Notes: generated by a model from the sequence alone, not told the origin. A DNA stretch of 64,000 nucleotides from Bosea sp. OAE506 (GCF_040546595.1 NZ_JBEPOB010000001.1:1613001-1677000); one strand, 5' to 3'; positions 31,301 through 40,652 are shown, numbered from the stretch's first letter. Program-made: numbers and translations.

Positions 31301-32891
31301 CGATCTTGCCGGTGGTCGTCATCGGCAACTCGTCGCGGAAGGCGATCTCGCGCGGATATTCATGGGCCGACAGCCTGCGGCGGACGAAGTCCTGCAGCTC
31401 GGCCGCGAGTTCGGGCGTGCCGCGCAGCCCCTCTCTCAGCACGACGAAGGCCTTGACGATCTCGGTGCGCAGCGGGTCCGGCTTGCCGACGACGGCGGCG
31501 AGCGCGACCGCCTCATGCCGCAGCAGGCAGTCCTCGATCTCGCCCGGGCCGATGCGATAGCCCGAGGAGGTGATGACATCGTCGTCGCGGCCGACGAAGC
31601 GGACATAGCCATCCGCGTCCTGCACCGCCTGATCGCCGGTCTTCATCCAGTCGCCGACGAACTTGGCCTGCGTCGCCGCCTCGTTGCCCCAGTAACCCAG
31701 GAACATCACCGGGTCTGGCCGGCGCACCGCAATCTCGCCCTGCTCGTCGGGCGCGCAGACCGATCCGTCGGGCCGGATGATCGCGACCTCGTGGCCCGGC
31801 ACCGCCTTGCCGATGCAGCCCGGACGGCTGACGCCGATCGCGGCGCAGGAGGCGAGCACGAGGTTGCACTCGGTCTGCCCATAGGCCTCGTTGATGGTCA
31901 GACCCAGCGCCTCATGGCCCCAGGCCAGCGTCTCCGCGCCGAGCGCCTCGCCGGCGGCGGCAACCGTGCGCAGCCGCAGGGCGAAACGCTCGCTCGGACG
32001 CTCGACACTGCGCAGCATCCGCAGGGCGGTGGGCGGCACGAAGGCATTGCGGATCCCGAGATCGGCCATCAGGCGGAAGGCCTCCTCCGGCTCGAAGCGC
32101 GTCACCGGCCGCGCCACGACCGCGACGCCGAAATGCAGCGCCGGCAGGAGCATGTTGAGCAGACCGCCGGCCCAGGCCCAGTCGGCCGGCGTCCAGGCGA
32201 GGTCGCCGGGCTGGGGCAGAAATTCATGCGGCATCTGCACGCCCGGCAGATGCCCGGGCAGGACGCGGTGACCGTGCAGCGCGCCCTTGGGATTCCCGGT
32301 GGTGCCGGAGGTGTAGATCATCAGGGCCGGATCGTCCGGGCCGGTGGCGACCGTCGAGAAACCCGGCTCGGCGCCTGCAAGCAGGGCGTGCCAGTCGAGC
32401 GCCGCACCGTCGGCCCCGTCAACCGAGACCATCACTTCGAGATCGGGCAAGGGCTGGGTGATCTGGCGGCGCTTATCCAGCCCCGGCGCATCGGTGACGA
32501 GGACCTTCGCGCCCGAGTCGGCCAGCCGGTAGGCGAGCGCGTCCACGCCGAACAGGGCCGCGAGCGGCACCGCGATGGCGCCCAGCCGGTAGGCCGCGAG
32601 ATGGGCGGTCAGGACGCAGCGGCCCTGCGGCAGCAGGATCGCGATCCGATCGCCGCGACGGACGCCCTGTGCGGCCAGCGCATTCGCCAGCCGCATCGAG
32701 GCGTCGCGCAACGCGCCGAAACTGACCGGCGTGACCCGCCAGTCGCGCGAAACCTCAATGATCGCCGTCCGGCCAGGGTCCAGCGCCGCCCAGCGGTCGC
32801 AGACATCCTCGGCGATGTTGTAACGGGGCGGGATCTGCCAGCGGAAGGCGCGGCGCAGCGCCTCGTGGTCGCGAAGGTCTGAGAGGATCAA
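31272..32891 (-). CDS. AMP-dependent acyl-CoA synthetase
   Basis: Activates a carboxylate to acyl-CoA through an acyl-adenylate. 539 residues. P-loop-like motif A3 is IYTSGTTGNPKG near 175-190; A5 NEAYGQTE is near 335, A7 TGDQA and A8 VGRDDDVITSSGYRIGPGE near 445, and the A10 lysine falls in TTTGKIVRRL at the C-terminus. Acetate/medium-chain type, substrate unknown. The start is read as TTG at 32891; no ATG or GTG lies nearby in frame. The 3' end overlaps the GNAT-fold gene by 29 bp. Confidence 0.88.
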   Translation of the reverse strand: MILSDLRDHEALRRAFRWQIPPRYNIAEDVCDRWAALDPGRTAIIEVSRDWRVTPVSFGALRDASMRLANALAAQGVRRGDRIAILLPQGRCVLTAHLAAYRLGAIAVPLAALFGVDALAYRLADSGAKVLVTDAPGLDKRRQITQPLPDLEVMVSVDGADGAALDWHALLAGAEPGFSTVATGPDDPALMIYTSGTTGNPKGALHGHRVLPGHLPGVQMPHEFLPQPGDLAWTPADWAWAGGLLNMLLPALHFGVAVVARPVTRFEPEEAFRLMADLGIRNAFVPPTALRMLRSVERPSERFALRLRTVAAAGEALGAETLAWGHEALGLTINEAYGQTECNLVLASCAAIGVSRPGCIGKAVPGHEVAIIRPDGSVCAPDEQGEIAVRRPDPVMFLGYWGNEAATQAKFVGDWMKTGDQAVQDADGYVRFVGRDDDVITSSGYRIGPGEIEDCLLRHEAVALAAVVGKPDPLRTEIVKAFVVLREGLRGTPELAAELQDFVRRRLSAHEYPREIAFRDELPMTTTGKIVRRLLRAEA

Positions 32892-33041
32892 GGCGGTGGT
32901 CCGGAGGAAGGCGGCAAAATAGGCAGGAAGCGCGGTGTTGTCACCGCGAGCGGGCGCGAGGCTGCCTCGCCATTCGCGCGGGGTCGTGGCAGGCTGGAAC
33001 GCGAGGAGAGGCCGGGCTGCCCGGCGGAGCGAGGCCGGTCA

Positions 33042-33197
33042 ATGCAGGATGTCGCCGCTTTCCTGGCCATCATGGCCATTCCGCTGATCTTCGTGATTGT
33101 CCTGGTTCGCCGCGGCGCCCTCTCGGGCGAGGCCTCGACGAGCGATAATGGCGGCGATAGCGACGGCGGCGGGGATGGCGGAGGCGGCGGTGACTGA
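33042..33197 (+). CDS. 51-residue single-pass membrane microprotein with Gly/Asp tail
   Basis: Unknown function. ATG at 33042, stop TGA at 33195-33197. Residues about 5-22 are one hydrophobic helix (AAFLAIMAIPLIFVIVLV), closed by RR, then a strongly acidic Gly/Asp/Ser tail that ends in GGGDGGGGGD. The base composition and wobble GC match neighbouring genes. It lies between two minus-strand genes, in the gap upstream of the synthetase and at the 3' end of the mutase. No homologue is recognised. Confidence 0.6.
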   Translation: MQDVAAFLAIMAIPLIFVIVLVRRGALSGEASTSDNGGDSDGGGDGGGGGD

Positions 33198-33211
33198 GGG
33201 ACGCGGCACCG

Positions 33212-35203
33212 TCAGGGGCGGTCCTTGGCGGCAAGCCCTGCGACATCGGCGATGATGCCGTCGAGCTCGAAGTTCTTGGGCGTATAGACCGCGGCGACCC
33301 CCATATTGCGCAGCGCGTTCTCGTCCTCGGGCGGGATGATGCCGCCGACGACGACGGGAACGTTCATGCCAGCGACACGCAGCCGGGCGGTCACGTCGCG
33401 CACCAGCGGCAGATGCGAGCCCGATAGGATCGACAGCCCGATGATATCGGCCTGCGTCTCCTGCGCCTGGGCGACGATCTCCTCCGGCGTCTGGCGGATG
33501 CCGCCATAGCTCACCGCCATGCCGGCGTCGCGGGCGCGCACCGCGATCTGCTCGGCGCCGTTGGAGTGGCCATCGAGGCCGGGCTTGCCGACGAGGAAGC
33601 GCGGCGTGCGGCCGAGCTTCTCGGTGGCGCGGGCGACCGCCGCCTTGACGGTGGCGAGCCCGTCATTGCTGCCCAGCTTGGTCGTGTCGACGCCGGTGGG
33701 GGCGCGGTACTCGCCGAAGATCTCGCGGAGCGTCTGGGCCCATTCACCGGTGGTGACGCCGGCCTTGGCGCAGGCGATCGAGGCGGGCATCACGTTGCGC
33801 TCCTCCTTCGCCGCGGCCGAGAGTTCGGCGAGTGCCGCTTGCGCAGCCTTGGCCTCCCTGGCCGAGCGCCAGGCCTTGAGCCGGCCGATCGCTTCCATCT
33901 CGACGGAATCGGGAACGGTCACGACGCTGCCCTCGCCGGCCGAAAGCGGGGAAGGCTCGCTATTGGTGAACTTGTTGACGCCGATGACGATCTGCTCGCC
34001 GCGCTCGATCGCCTCGATCCGGCGCGCGCCGTTCTCGACCAGCGCCTGTTTCATGTAGCCGGTCTCGATGGCGGCGAGCGCGCCGCCCATGGCGTCGATC
34101 GTCGCCAGTTCCTCAAGCGCTGCCGCCTTGAGGTCGGCGACCTTGGCGTCGATCACGGTCGAGCCGTCGAAAATGTCGCCGAATTCTAGCAGGTCGGTCT
34201 CATAGGCGAGCACCTGCTGCATGCGCAGCGACCATTGCTGGTCGAAGGGGCGCGGCAGGCCGAGCGCCTCGTTCCAGGCCGGCAGTTGCACGGCGCGTGC
34301 CCGGGCCTTCTTCGAGAGCGTCACCGCCAGCATCTCGATCAGGATGCGGTAGACGTTGTTCTCGGGCTGCGGCTCCGTCAGCCCCAGCGAGTTGACCTGC
34401 ACGCCATAGCGGAATCGACGCATCGCCTCGTCGGCGACGCCGTAACGGCCGAGCGTGATCTCGTCCCACAGTTCGACGAACGCCCGCATCTTGCAGAGCT
34501 CGGTGACGAAGCGCATCCCGGCATTGACGAAGAAGGAGATGCGGCCGACGAGTTCGGGGAACTCCGCCGCCGAAACCTCGGGCCGGGCCCGGATCGAATC
34601 CAGCAGCGCGATGGCGGTGGCGAGTGCGAAGGAGAGTTCCTGCACCGGCGAGGCACCCGCCTCCTGCAGATGGTAGGAACAGACATTCGTCGGGTTCCAT
34701 TTCGGCATCTCGCGGGCCGTGAACACGACGATGTCGGTGGTCAGCCGCATCGAGGGGCGCGGCGGGAAGACGTAAGTTCCGCGCGAGAGGTATTCCTTGA
34801 CGACGTCGTTCTGCGTCGTGCCCTGCAGCGTCTTGCGGTCGGCGCCCTGCTCGTCGGCCACCGCGATGTAGAGCGACAGCAGCCAGGCCGCCGTCGCGTT
34901 GATCGTCATCGAGGTGTTCATCTGCGACAGCGGGATCTGGTCGAACAGCGCCCGCATGTCGCCGAGATGGCTCACGGGCACGCCGACCTTGCCGACCTCG
35001 CCGCGCGAGAGGACGTGGTCGGGGTCATAGCCGGTCTGCGTCGGCAGGTCGAAGGCGACGGAAAGCCCCGTCTGGCCCTTGGCCAGGTTGTTGCGATAGA
35101 GCCGGTTCGATTCCGCCGCGTCGGAGTGGCCGGCATAGGTGCGGAAGATCCAAGGCTTGTCGCGCTGCGGGGCCCGGCCGGCGGTGGGGTCGATCGCGTT
35201 CAT
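33212..35203 (-). CDS. ecm: Ethylmalonyl-CoA mutase (MeaA type)
   Basis: B12-dependent mutase that converts (2R)-ethylmalonyl-CoA to methylsuccinyl-CoA in the ethylmalonyl-CoA pathway of acetyl-CoA assimilation. 663 residues on one chain. The substrate barrel spans about 20-500 (TYAGHSDAAESNRLY and AFDLPTQTGYD close to MeaA). The C-terminal cobalamin domain has D-x-H-x-x-G with lower-ligand H546 (GLDGHSNG), then SILSGSH. Sequence is closer to MeaA than to methylmalonyl-CoA mutase. The pathway partner ccr is not in the window. Confidence 0.9.
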   Translation of the reverse strand: MNAIDPTAGRAPQRDKPWIFRTYAGHSDAAESNRLYRNNLAKGQTGLSVAFDLPTQTGYDPDHVLSRGEVGKVGVPVSHLGDMRALFDQIPLSQMNTSMTINATAAWLLSLYIAVADEQGADRKTLQGTTQNDVVKEYLSRGTYVFPPRPSMRLTTDIVVFTAREMPKWNPTNVCSYHLQEAGASPVQELSFALATAIALLDSIRARPEVSAAEFPELVGRISFFVNAGMRFVTELCKMRAFVELWDEITLGRYGVADEAMRRFRYGVQVNSLGLTEPQPENNVYRILIEMLAVTLSKKARARAVQLPAWNEALGLPRPFDQQWSLRMQQVLAYETDLLEFGDIFDGSTVIDAKVADLKAAALEELATIDAMGGALAAIETGYMKQALVENGARRIEAIERGEQIVIGVNKFTNSEPSPLSAGEGSVVTVPDSVEMEAIGRLKAWRSAREAKAAQAALAELSAAAKEERNVMPASIACAKAGVTTGEWAQTLREIFGEYRAPTGVDTTKLGSNDGLATVKAAVARATEKLGRTPRFLVGKPGLDGHSNGAEQIAVRARDAGMAVSYGGIRQTPEEIVAQAQETQADIIGLSILSGSHLPLVRDVTARLRVAGMNVPVVVGGIIPPEDENALRNMGVAAVYTPKNFELDGIIADVAGLAAKDRP

Positions 35204-35312
35204 GCCGTTCCACCCTCTTTTCAGAGCAATCTCAATGTTGCACTGCGGCGAGAATAACGCCAGAGGGGCGGAGAAGTCGCTTGCGACCTTCGGATGAGCG
35301 CCGCAACGGCGC

Positions 35313-36197
35313 TCAGGCAGGCCTTTCGACGCCGAAGGTCGCCGTCAGCGTGAAGCTGCGCGCGTCGCCCGGGGCGAGCATGATCGCACCTTCGCGCCGG
35401 TCGAGCGGCTCGTCGGGATCGACCGGCGAGGTCAGCCCCTGCCAGGGCTCGATGCAGATGAAGGGCCCGTTCGGCTTGGTCCAGATGCCGAGCTGAGGCA
35501 GGTCGGCGAAGGCTAGCGCGATGCCGGGGCGTCCATCCGCCCCATACCAGGCCTTGCTGCCCGCGCCCCCCGGAATGATCAGCGCATCGTCGGCGAAGAG
35601 CTGATGATCGAGGGTGAGCACGCCGTCGACGAAGGCGGAGGGGCGCAGGTCGGGCGCGCGCAGACCGTCCGCGGTTAGCCGCTGATGGCCGGGGCTCGCG
35701 CCATTTCCGAGATGGATGCGGTGGGGCAGACCGGCGCTCTCTGGCAGCGGCCAGGGGAAGGCCGGGTGATAGCCGAAGCAGAAGGGCATCGGCGCCGTGC
35801 CGGGATTGGCGACCCGCGCCGTCATGGCGAGCGAGGCGCCCTCGAGCCTGTAGGTCATGTCGAGGATGAAGGCGAAGGGATAGGCCGCGCGTGTCTCGTC
35901 GTCGTCGGTCAGCCTCAGCGTGCAGGAGGTCGCGTCCTGCGCCAGCGTCCGGAAGGTGGCGGTACGGGCGACGCCATGGCTCTTGATGGGGTAGCGCGCG
36001 CCGTCGATCAGAACCTGCCCGTTGGGATGCTTGCCGATGACGGGGAACAGCAGCGGCGAGCGACCGGCCCAGATCGCGGGATCGCCGCTCCAGAGCCAGT
36101 CGCGGCCCTGTCCATCCCTGATGGACTGCAGCTCTGCCCCGAGGGGCGCGATCTCGACGGCGAGGGCGTCGTTGCGCAGGCTGATCATCGATCCCAT
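35313..36197 (-). CDS. Aldose 1-epimerase-like protein (galactose mutarotase fold)
   Basis: 294 residues. Carries the mutarotase features GYHPAFPWPL (His near 145), KSHGVART near residue 72 and the C-terminal Glu segment FICIEPWQG. It resembles LacX/YeaD-type aldose 1-epimerases, so the substrate is a hexose or its phosphate. The start ATG overlaps the stop of the upstream OmpA-family gene (TGATG), so the two are translationally coupled; a second in-frame ATG three codons later is also possible. Confidence 0.82.
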   Translation of the reverse strand: MGSMISLRNDALAVEIAPLGAELQSIRDGQGRDWLWSGDPAIWAGRSPLLFPVIGKHPNGQVLIDGARYPIKSHGVARTATFRTLAQDATSCTLRLTDDDETRAAYPFAFILDMTYRLEGASLAMTARVANPGTAPMPFCFGYHPAFPWPLPESAGLPHRIHLGNGASPGHQRLTADGLRAPDLRPSAFVDGVLTLDHQLFADDALIIPGGAGSKAWYGADGRPGIALAFADLPQLGIWTKPNGPFICIEPWQGLTSPVDPDEPLDRREGAIMLAPGDARSFTLTATFGVERPA

Positions 36198-37276
36198 CAG
36201 TTCAGCTTGACGATTTCGACCCGCCGGTTCCGGGCACGGCCCTCTTCCGCCTCGTTGGGGGCGGCCGGTGCGATCATGCCAGCGCCGGCTGGGCGCAGTC
36301 TCCTGGCGTCGATCTTGTGGGTCGTCACCAGCGCCTTGACCACCGCGTCGGCCCGCTTGCGCGAGAGTTCAACATTGTAGTCGAAGCTGCCCTGATTGTC
36401 GGTGTGCCCGACGATCAGGACGGAGAGCTTGGAATCGGCCTTGAGCAGCGCCGCGATCTCGCGCAGCGCCGGATCGGATGCGGGCTTGAGTTCGGCCTTG
36501 TCGGTGTCGAACAGGATGCCGTAGAGCGCGATGCGGCCGGTGGCATTGATGCTACGGGCCATCTCCTCGGCTTTGACGGTGACCATCTTGCGGTCGCGTG
36601 CGCGCGGTTCGACGATATGGACGACTGCGACCGTGCGGGTGTTGAACGCCTTGCAGTAAAGATCGTCCTTCACCTGATAGGTCTGGACCGTGACATGGGC
36701 CTCGCCGTCGGGATGAGGCATCCTGGCTGCCAAGAAGCGCTGGTCGGTGATGGCCGACGCCAGCGCGCAGGCGCCATTGGAGAACGCCGCGTCCTTCAAT
36801 TCGCTCTCGCGAACGAAGTACATCAGCAGGCTCATATCGCCGCCGCCGCCGGCCGAAGAGCGCTCCGGATCGCCGCCGCAGCCCTCGCCCTTGCAGGTGA
36901 ACAGGACCGAGCCGCCCGCAGCCTCGACTTCGTCCTGGTAGTTGCGCAGGACTTCCAGAGGGGACCGCTCGGCCGGCAGCAGATAGGCGAAACGGGTGCG
37001 GGCGCCTTCCAGCTCCTTCTCCTGTTTCGGTAGATGAACGACGTTGTTGGAGGCATCGCGGCGCGAAGCGGGGTCGACCGGCTCCAGGCGCGACAGCGGC
37101 AGCTTGAAATCGGTGAAGGCGACGCGCTCGTAGCTGACGATGAAAGAGCCGTCATAGCGCTTGAGCAGGGCGCTATCCTTGGCGCCTGCGATATCGCGGG
37201 TCGGGATCGTCGCGTCGGCCAACGCACCTGTCGCAGTCGCGACCGCGATCAGGCAGGCGGAGAACAGGCGTCTCAT
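36197..37276 (-). CDS. Secreted DUF4892-OmpA-domain protein
   Basis: 359 residues with signal peptide MRRLFSACLIAVATATGALA. Residues about 20-210 match the DUF4892 pattern (RYDGSFIVSYERVAFTDF). The C-terminal OmpA/MotB-like domain at about 235-355 has FDTDKAELKP, VGHTDNQGS and SRKRADAVVKAL, and would bind peptidoglycan. The start ATG at 37276 follows AGGAG; the frame extends 62 codons further upstream without signal features. It is coupled with the epimerase-like gene. Confidence 0.85.
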   Translation of the reverse strand: MRRLFSACLIAVATATGALADATIPTRDIAGAKDSALLKRYDGSFIVSYERVAFTDFKLPLSRLEPVDPASRRDASNNVVHLPKQEKELEGARTRFAYLLPAERSPLEVLRNYQDEVEAAGGSVLFTCKGEGCGGDPERSSAGGGGDMSLLMYFVRESELKDAAFSNGACALASAITDQRFLAARMPHPDGEAHVTVQTYQVKDDLYCKAFNTRTVAVVHIVEPRARDRKMVTVKAEEMARSINATGRIALYGILFDTDKAELKPASDPALREIAALLKADSKLSVLIVGHTDNQGSFDYNVELSRKRADAVVKALVTTHKIDARRLRPAGAGMIAPAAPNEAEEGRARNRRVEIVKLN

Positions 37277-37370
37277 TTTGCGCTCCTGCGACGGTTCGGT
37301 CCAAACAGTCCGACGCTTCGCCCGACAACGCAAGGCAGTGGGGTTCAGGACCGCCGCGTGGCGCGTGCCC

Positions 37371-37859
37371 TCAATGTCCCGTACCCGGCAGGCGGGGCAG
37401 GGGCATGAACTCCACCCCTTCCTCATGCAGCATGCGGGCGTCCTCAAGGCTCGCCTCGCCATAGATGGCGCGGCTGTCGCTCTCGCCGTGATGGATCTTC
37501 AGCGCTTCCTCGGCGAAGCGCTTCCCGACATGCTCAGCGTTAGCCGCCACCTGCTGGTGCAACTCCGTGAGCATCTGGCGGAGCGCGATCTCCTTCTCGC
37601 CCATCAGCGCGACAGGCGCGACCTCGGGCGCGGCCGCGGGGACCGCCGGGCCGGCCGACGGGGTCGGCGCCTCGATCATCGTCTTGCCGCGGTCGGTGCG
37701 CGCGACATGGGGCGCCATGATCGCACGCTCGACCTTGATGCTGTTGCAGGCCGGGCAGGAGACGAAGCCGCGCCTGGCCTGTTCCTCGAAGCTGGCCGAG
37801 GTCGCAAACCAGCTTTCGAACTCGTGGGCCTGTTCGCAGATGAGAGCGTATTTGATCAT
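37371..37859 (-). CDS. DUF1178 family protein
   Basis: 162 residues, function unknown. The N-terminus MIKYALICEQAHEFESWF is diagnostic. A zinc-ribbon-like CPAC follows (VSCPACNSIKVERAIMAP), and GEKEIALRQMLTEL starts the helical C-terminal part. In many Hyphomicrobiales this gene sits with grxC and comF, as here; a nitrilase-type hydrolase often between them is missing. The ATG at 37859 is the family start. Confidence 0.85.
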   Translation of the reverse strand: MIKYALICEQAHEFESWFATSASFEEQARRGFVSCPACNSIKVERAIMAPHVARTDRGKTMIEAPTPSAGPAVPAAAPEVAPVALMGEKEIALRQMLTELHQQVAANAEHVGKRFAEEALKIHHGESDSRAIYGEASLEDARMLHEEGVEFMPLPRLPGTGH

Positions 37860-37920
37860 GATGTGACGAAAAGCGTCCGGCCCATACGGCCCTGTGCGGA
37901 TGTCGCGAGGGGCGCGGCGC

Positions 37921-38178
37921 TCACGCGGCCAGCAGCTTGTCGAGTTCGCCGCGCGCATCGAGGGCGTGAATGTCGTCGGAGCCGCCGACATGCTTCTCGC
38001 CGATGAAGATCTGGGGAACCGAGGTGCGTCCGCCGGCCCGGGCGGTCATCGCCTGGCGCAGCTCCGGCTTGCCGTCGACGTCGATCTCGTCGAAGGCGAC
38101 CCCCTTCTTCGTCAGCAGCGACTTGGCGGCCTTGCAATAGGGGCACCAGGAGGTGGTGTAGATCGTGACGGGAGGCAT
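37921..38178 (-). CDS. grxC: Glutaredoxin (GrxC type)
   Basis: 85 residues with dithiol active site C12-P-Y-C15 and the cis-proline segment TSVPQIFIGEKHVGGSDD that binds glutathione. Reduces disulfides and glutathionylated proteins, recharged by glutathione. The ATG at 38178 is used; an earlier in-frame ATG adds 20 unrelated residues. Confidence 0.92.
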   Translation of the reverse strand: MPPVTIYTTSWCPYCKAAKSLLTKKGVAFDEIDVDGKPELRQAMTARAGGRTSVPQIFIGEKHVGGSDDIHALDARGELDKLLAA

Positions 38179-38254
38179 TGCGAAGGTCCATCGGGTTGGG
38201 GCTGGCCCCAATGTAGGGACTCGTCCTGCTTTCGTCACCGGGCGAAACGGCCGG

Positions 38255-39145
38255 TCAGGTGCCGTCCGACACCACGCGCGCGAAGGTCAGGATGTCGACT
38301 GAGCGCGCGCCGCCGCGCAGTAGCGCCCGCGCCGCGGCATTGCCGGTCGCGCCCGTGGTCAGGACGTCGTCCACCAGCAGCACGTGGCGGCCCTCGATCT
38401 GTGGCCGGGCAGCGGGCGGCACCTTGAAGGCGCCCTGGAGATTGTCGGCCCGCTGGGCTCGCGTCAGCCCGACCTGCTGGCGCATGCGCTTCACCCGCGC
38501 CAGGACGAGCGGCGCGAGCGGCACCGCCGATCCGCGCGACACCACCTGCGCGAGCGCAGCCGCCTGGTTGAAGCGCCGGGTCCAGAGCCGGAACCGGTGC
38601 AATGGCACGGGGACGATCACATCGGCGTCGGGCAGCAGCTCGCGCCCGGCCTGCAGCATCATCCGCCCCATCGTCAAAGCGAGATCGGTGCGGTCGCCGT
38701 ATTTCAGCCGGTGGACCAGTTCGCGGGCGGTGCCGTCGAAGCGGCAGACGGCGCGGGCTCGTGCGAACACCGGCGGATCGGCGATGGCGGCAGGCGAGAC
38801 CAGGCCGTCCCCCAGATCGATGGCAAAGGGTGTGCCCAGCCGCTCGCAATAGGGCCGCTCGATGAAGCGCATCTCACCCCAGCAGGCCGGGCAGAGCGCC
38901 TGCGCCTCGCCCGTGGCGGCCTGGCAGGCGACGCAGGACGGCGGGTAGACGATGTCGACGGCGGCCCTCAGACCGGCCCCGACCCAGCCCGCATCAGGTC
39001 CGGCGACGTGCCGCAGCAAGCGTGCGGAGATGGTTTGCTTCGTTTGGGAGGTGTCGGGGAGAGGATCGTCGTCGCGTATGACGGCCGCGGCGACAGGATC
39101 ATGTCGTTCACGAAAGCCTGAAGAGCCAGACCTGTCATGCTGCAT
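38255..39145 (-). CDS. ComF-family phosphoribosyltransferase-like protein
   Basis: 296 residues. An N-terminal zinc-ribbon-type cluster (CVACQ, CPACW, PYCERLG) is followed by a type I PRTase fold with the PRPP loop LLVDDVLTTGAT near 265. In competent bacteria ComF aids DNA uptake, but it is also widely present without competence. The ATG at 39145 (MQHDRSG) is chosen over a start at 39244. It is transcribed towards grxC, with a 76-bp gap. Confidence 0.85.
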   Translation of the reverse strand: MQHDRSGSSGFRERHDPVAAAVIRDDDPLPDTSQTKQTISARLLRHVAGPDAGWVGAGLRAAVDIVYPPSCVACQAATGEAQALCPACWGEMRFIERPYCERLGTPFAIDLGDGLVSPAAIADPPVFARARAVCRFDGTARELVHRLKYGDRTDLALTMGRMMLQAGRELLPDADVIVPVPLHRFRLWTRRFNQAAALAQVVSRGSAVPLAPLVLARVKRMRQQVGLTRAQRADNLQGAFKVPPAARPQIEGRHVLLVDDVLTTGATGNAAARALLRGGARSVDILTFARVVSDGT

Positions 39146-39255
39146 TGCAGCACCTATCTTCAGGGCGGGCGGACCGGCCCGCGGATTGATCCGCGGCAGC
39201 CGCCATGAACCGCCTCGTCTTCGGCCGCGCCGCGGCCCCTCCAAGGACCACCCCC

Positions 39256-40365
39256 ATGACCCGATCCGATCCGTCCCACCCGACGCTGTTCTCGCCGCTG
39301 CGCCTCGGCGACATCGAACTCGCCAACCGCGTCGTGATGGCGCCGCTGACGCGCAATCGCGCCACCCATGGCAATGATGCGCCCAACGCGCTCAATGTCG
39401 AGTATTATCGCCAGCGCGCCGGCGCCGGCCTGATCATTTCCGAAGCGACCCAGATCTCGCAGCAGGGCCAGGGCTATGTCTGGACGCCCGGCATGTACAC
39501 GGCCGAGCAGGTCACCGGCTGGAAGGCCGTGACCGACGCCGTCCATGCCGAGGGCGGCAAGATCATCGCCCAGCTCTGGCATGTCGGCCGCATCAGCCAT
39601 GTCTCGCTGCAGCCGGGCGGGCAGGCGCCGGTCGCTCCCTCCGCCATTCCCGCCAAGGGCAAGACCTATGTCGAGAGCGGCTTCGTCGATGTTTCGGCGC
39701 CGCGCGCTCTGGCGCTGGAGGAGCTGCCCGGGATCGTTGCCGACTATGCGAAGGCGGCCGAGCACGCCAAGGCCGCCGGCTTCGACGGAATCGAGATCCA
39801 CGCCGCCAATGGCTATCTGCTCGACCAGTTCCTGCGCGACGGCACCAATACGCGCGATGACGCTTATGGCGGCTCGATCGAGAACCGCGTGCGGCTGACG
39901 CTCGAAGTCGTCGATGCGGTGGTGAAGGTGTTCGGCAAGGGGCGCGTCGGCATCCGCCTGTCCCCCGTCACCCCCGCCAACGATGCGCGCGACAGCGATC
40001 CGCAGCCGCTGTTCGACCATCTCGTCGCCCGGCTGGACGAGGCGGAGCTCGCTTTCATCCATGTCATCGAGGGCGCGACCGGCGGGCCGCGCGACTTCCT
40101 GCCCTTCGACTACGACGCGCTGCGTAAGGCCTTCCGCGGGGCCTATATCGCCAATAACGGCTTCGACCGCGCCTCGGCGATCGAGGCGGTCGAGAGCGGG
40201 CGCGTCGACGCGGTCGCCTTCGGTCGGCTCTTCATCGCCAATCCGGACCTGGTCGAGCGGCTGCGGCGCGACTCAGCCCTGAACACGCCCGAGCCCTCGC
40301 TGTTCTATGGCGGCGACGGCAAGGGCTACACCGATTATCCGACGCTGCAGGACGCCGCGGCCTGA
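39256..40365 (+). CDS. nemA: Old yellow enzyme family ene-reductase
   Basis: FMN- and NAD(P)H-dependent reductase of activated alkenes and nitro groups. 369 residues, barrel fold. Diagnostic segments are MAPLTRNRA (FMN binding) near 30, the ligand-binding WHVGRISH near 100, and EIHAANGYLLDQFLRDGTN near 180. The ATG at 39256 follows AAGGA; an in-frame ATG at 39205 lacks one. It diverges from comF and stands alone. Confidence 0.88.
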   Translation: MTRSDPSHPTLFSPLRLGDIELANRVVMAPLTRNRATHGNDAPNALNVEYYRQRAGAGLIISEATQISQQGQGYVWTPGMYTAEQVTGWKAVTDAVHAEGGKIIAQLWHVGRISHVSLQPGGQAPVAPSAIPAKGKTYVESGFVDVSAPRALALEELPGIVADYAKAAEHAKAAGFDGIEIHAANGYLLDQFLRDGTNTRDDAYGGSIENRVRLTLEVVDAVVKVFGKGRVGIRLSPVTPANDARDSDPQPLFDHLVARLDEAELAFIHVIEGATGGPRDFLPFDYDALRKAFRGAYIANNGFDRASAIEAVESGRVDAVAFGRLFIANPDLVERLRRDSALNTPEPSLFYGGDGKGYTDYPTLQDAAA

Positions 40366-40457
40366 CGACCGGCCGCGCCCTCGAGCAGGCGCCGTGAGCG
40401 ACGCCGGAGGACGACACCCGCCCCCCGGCAAATTTCGCATCCGACGCGCAAAAACAG

Positions 40458-40486
40458 TTGCAGAGGACGCGAGGGCCGATTAAACA
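40458..40486 (+). promoter_or_regulatory. Sigma-70-type promoter of tRNA-Glu
   Basis: TTGCAG (40458-40463), 17-bp spacer, TAAACA (40481-40486). Transcription would begin about 10 bases before the tRNA 5' end. Confidence 0.6.
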
Positions 40487-40503
40487 GCAGCCCTTGCCGC
40501 GCT

Positions 40504-40578
40504 GCTCCCATCGTCTAGCGGTTAGGACGTCGCCCTCTCACGGCGAAAACTGGGGTTCGATTCCCCATGGGAGCGCCA
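40504..40578 (+). tRNA. tRNA-Glu (anticodon CTC)
   Basis: A complete cloverleaf. The acceptor stem GCTCCCA (40504-40510) pairs with TGGGAGC (40568-40574), the discriminator is G, and CCA is encoded at 40576-40578. The anticodon stem TCGCC/GGCGA encloses loop CTCTCAC with CTC at 40537-40539, reading GAG. The GGTTCGATTCC T-arm is present. Confidence 0.97.
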
Positions 40579-40629
40579 TCGCGCCGCAAAGCTGGCTTGC
40601 CAGCGTTTCAACTCCAAAATGTTCGGAAG

Positions 40630-40652
40630 CCGTCCTTGCAGGGCGGTTTTTT
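40630..40652 (+). terminator. Intrinsic terminator after tRNA-Glu
   Basis: Stem CCGTCC/GGGCGG (one G-U pair) with loop TTGCA, followed by TTTTTTG. It lies about 50 bp after the tRNA 3' end. Confidence 0.85.
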
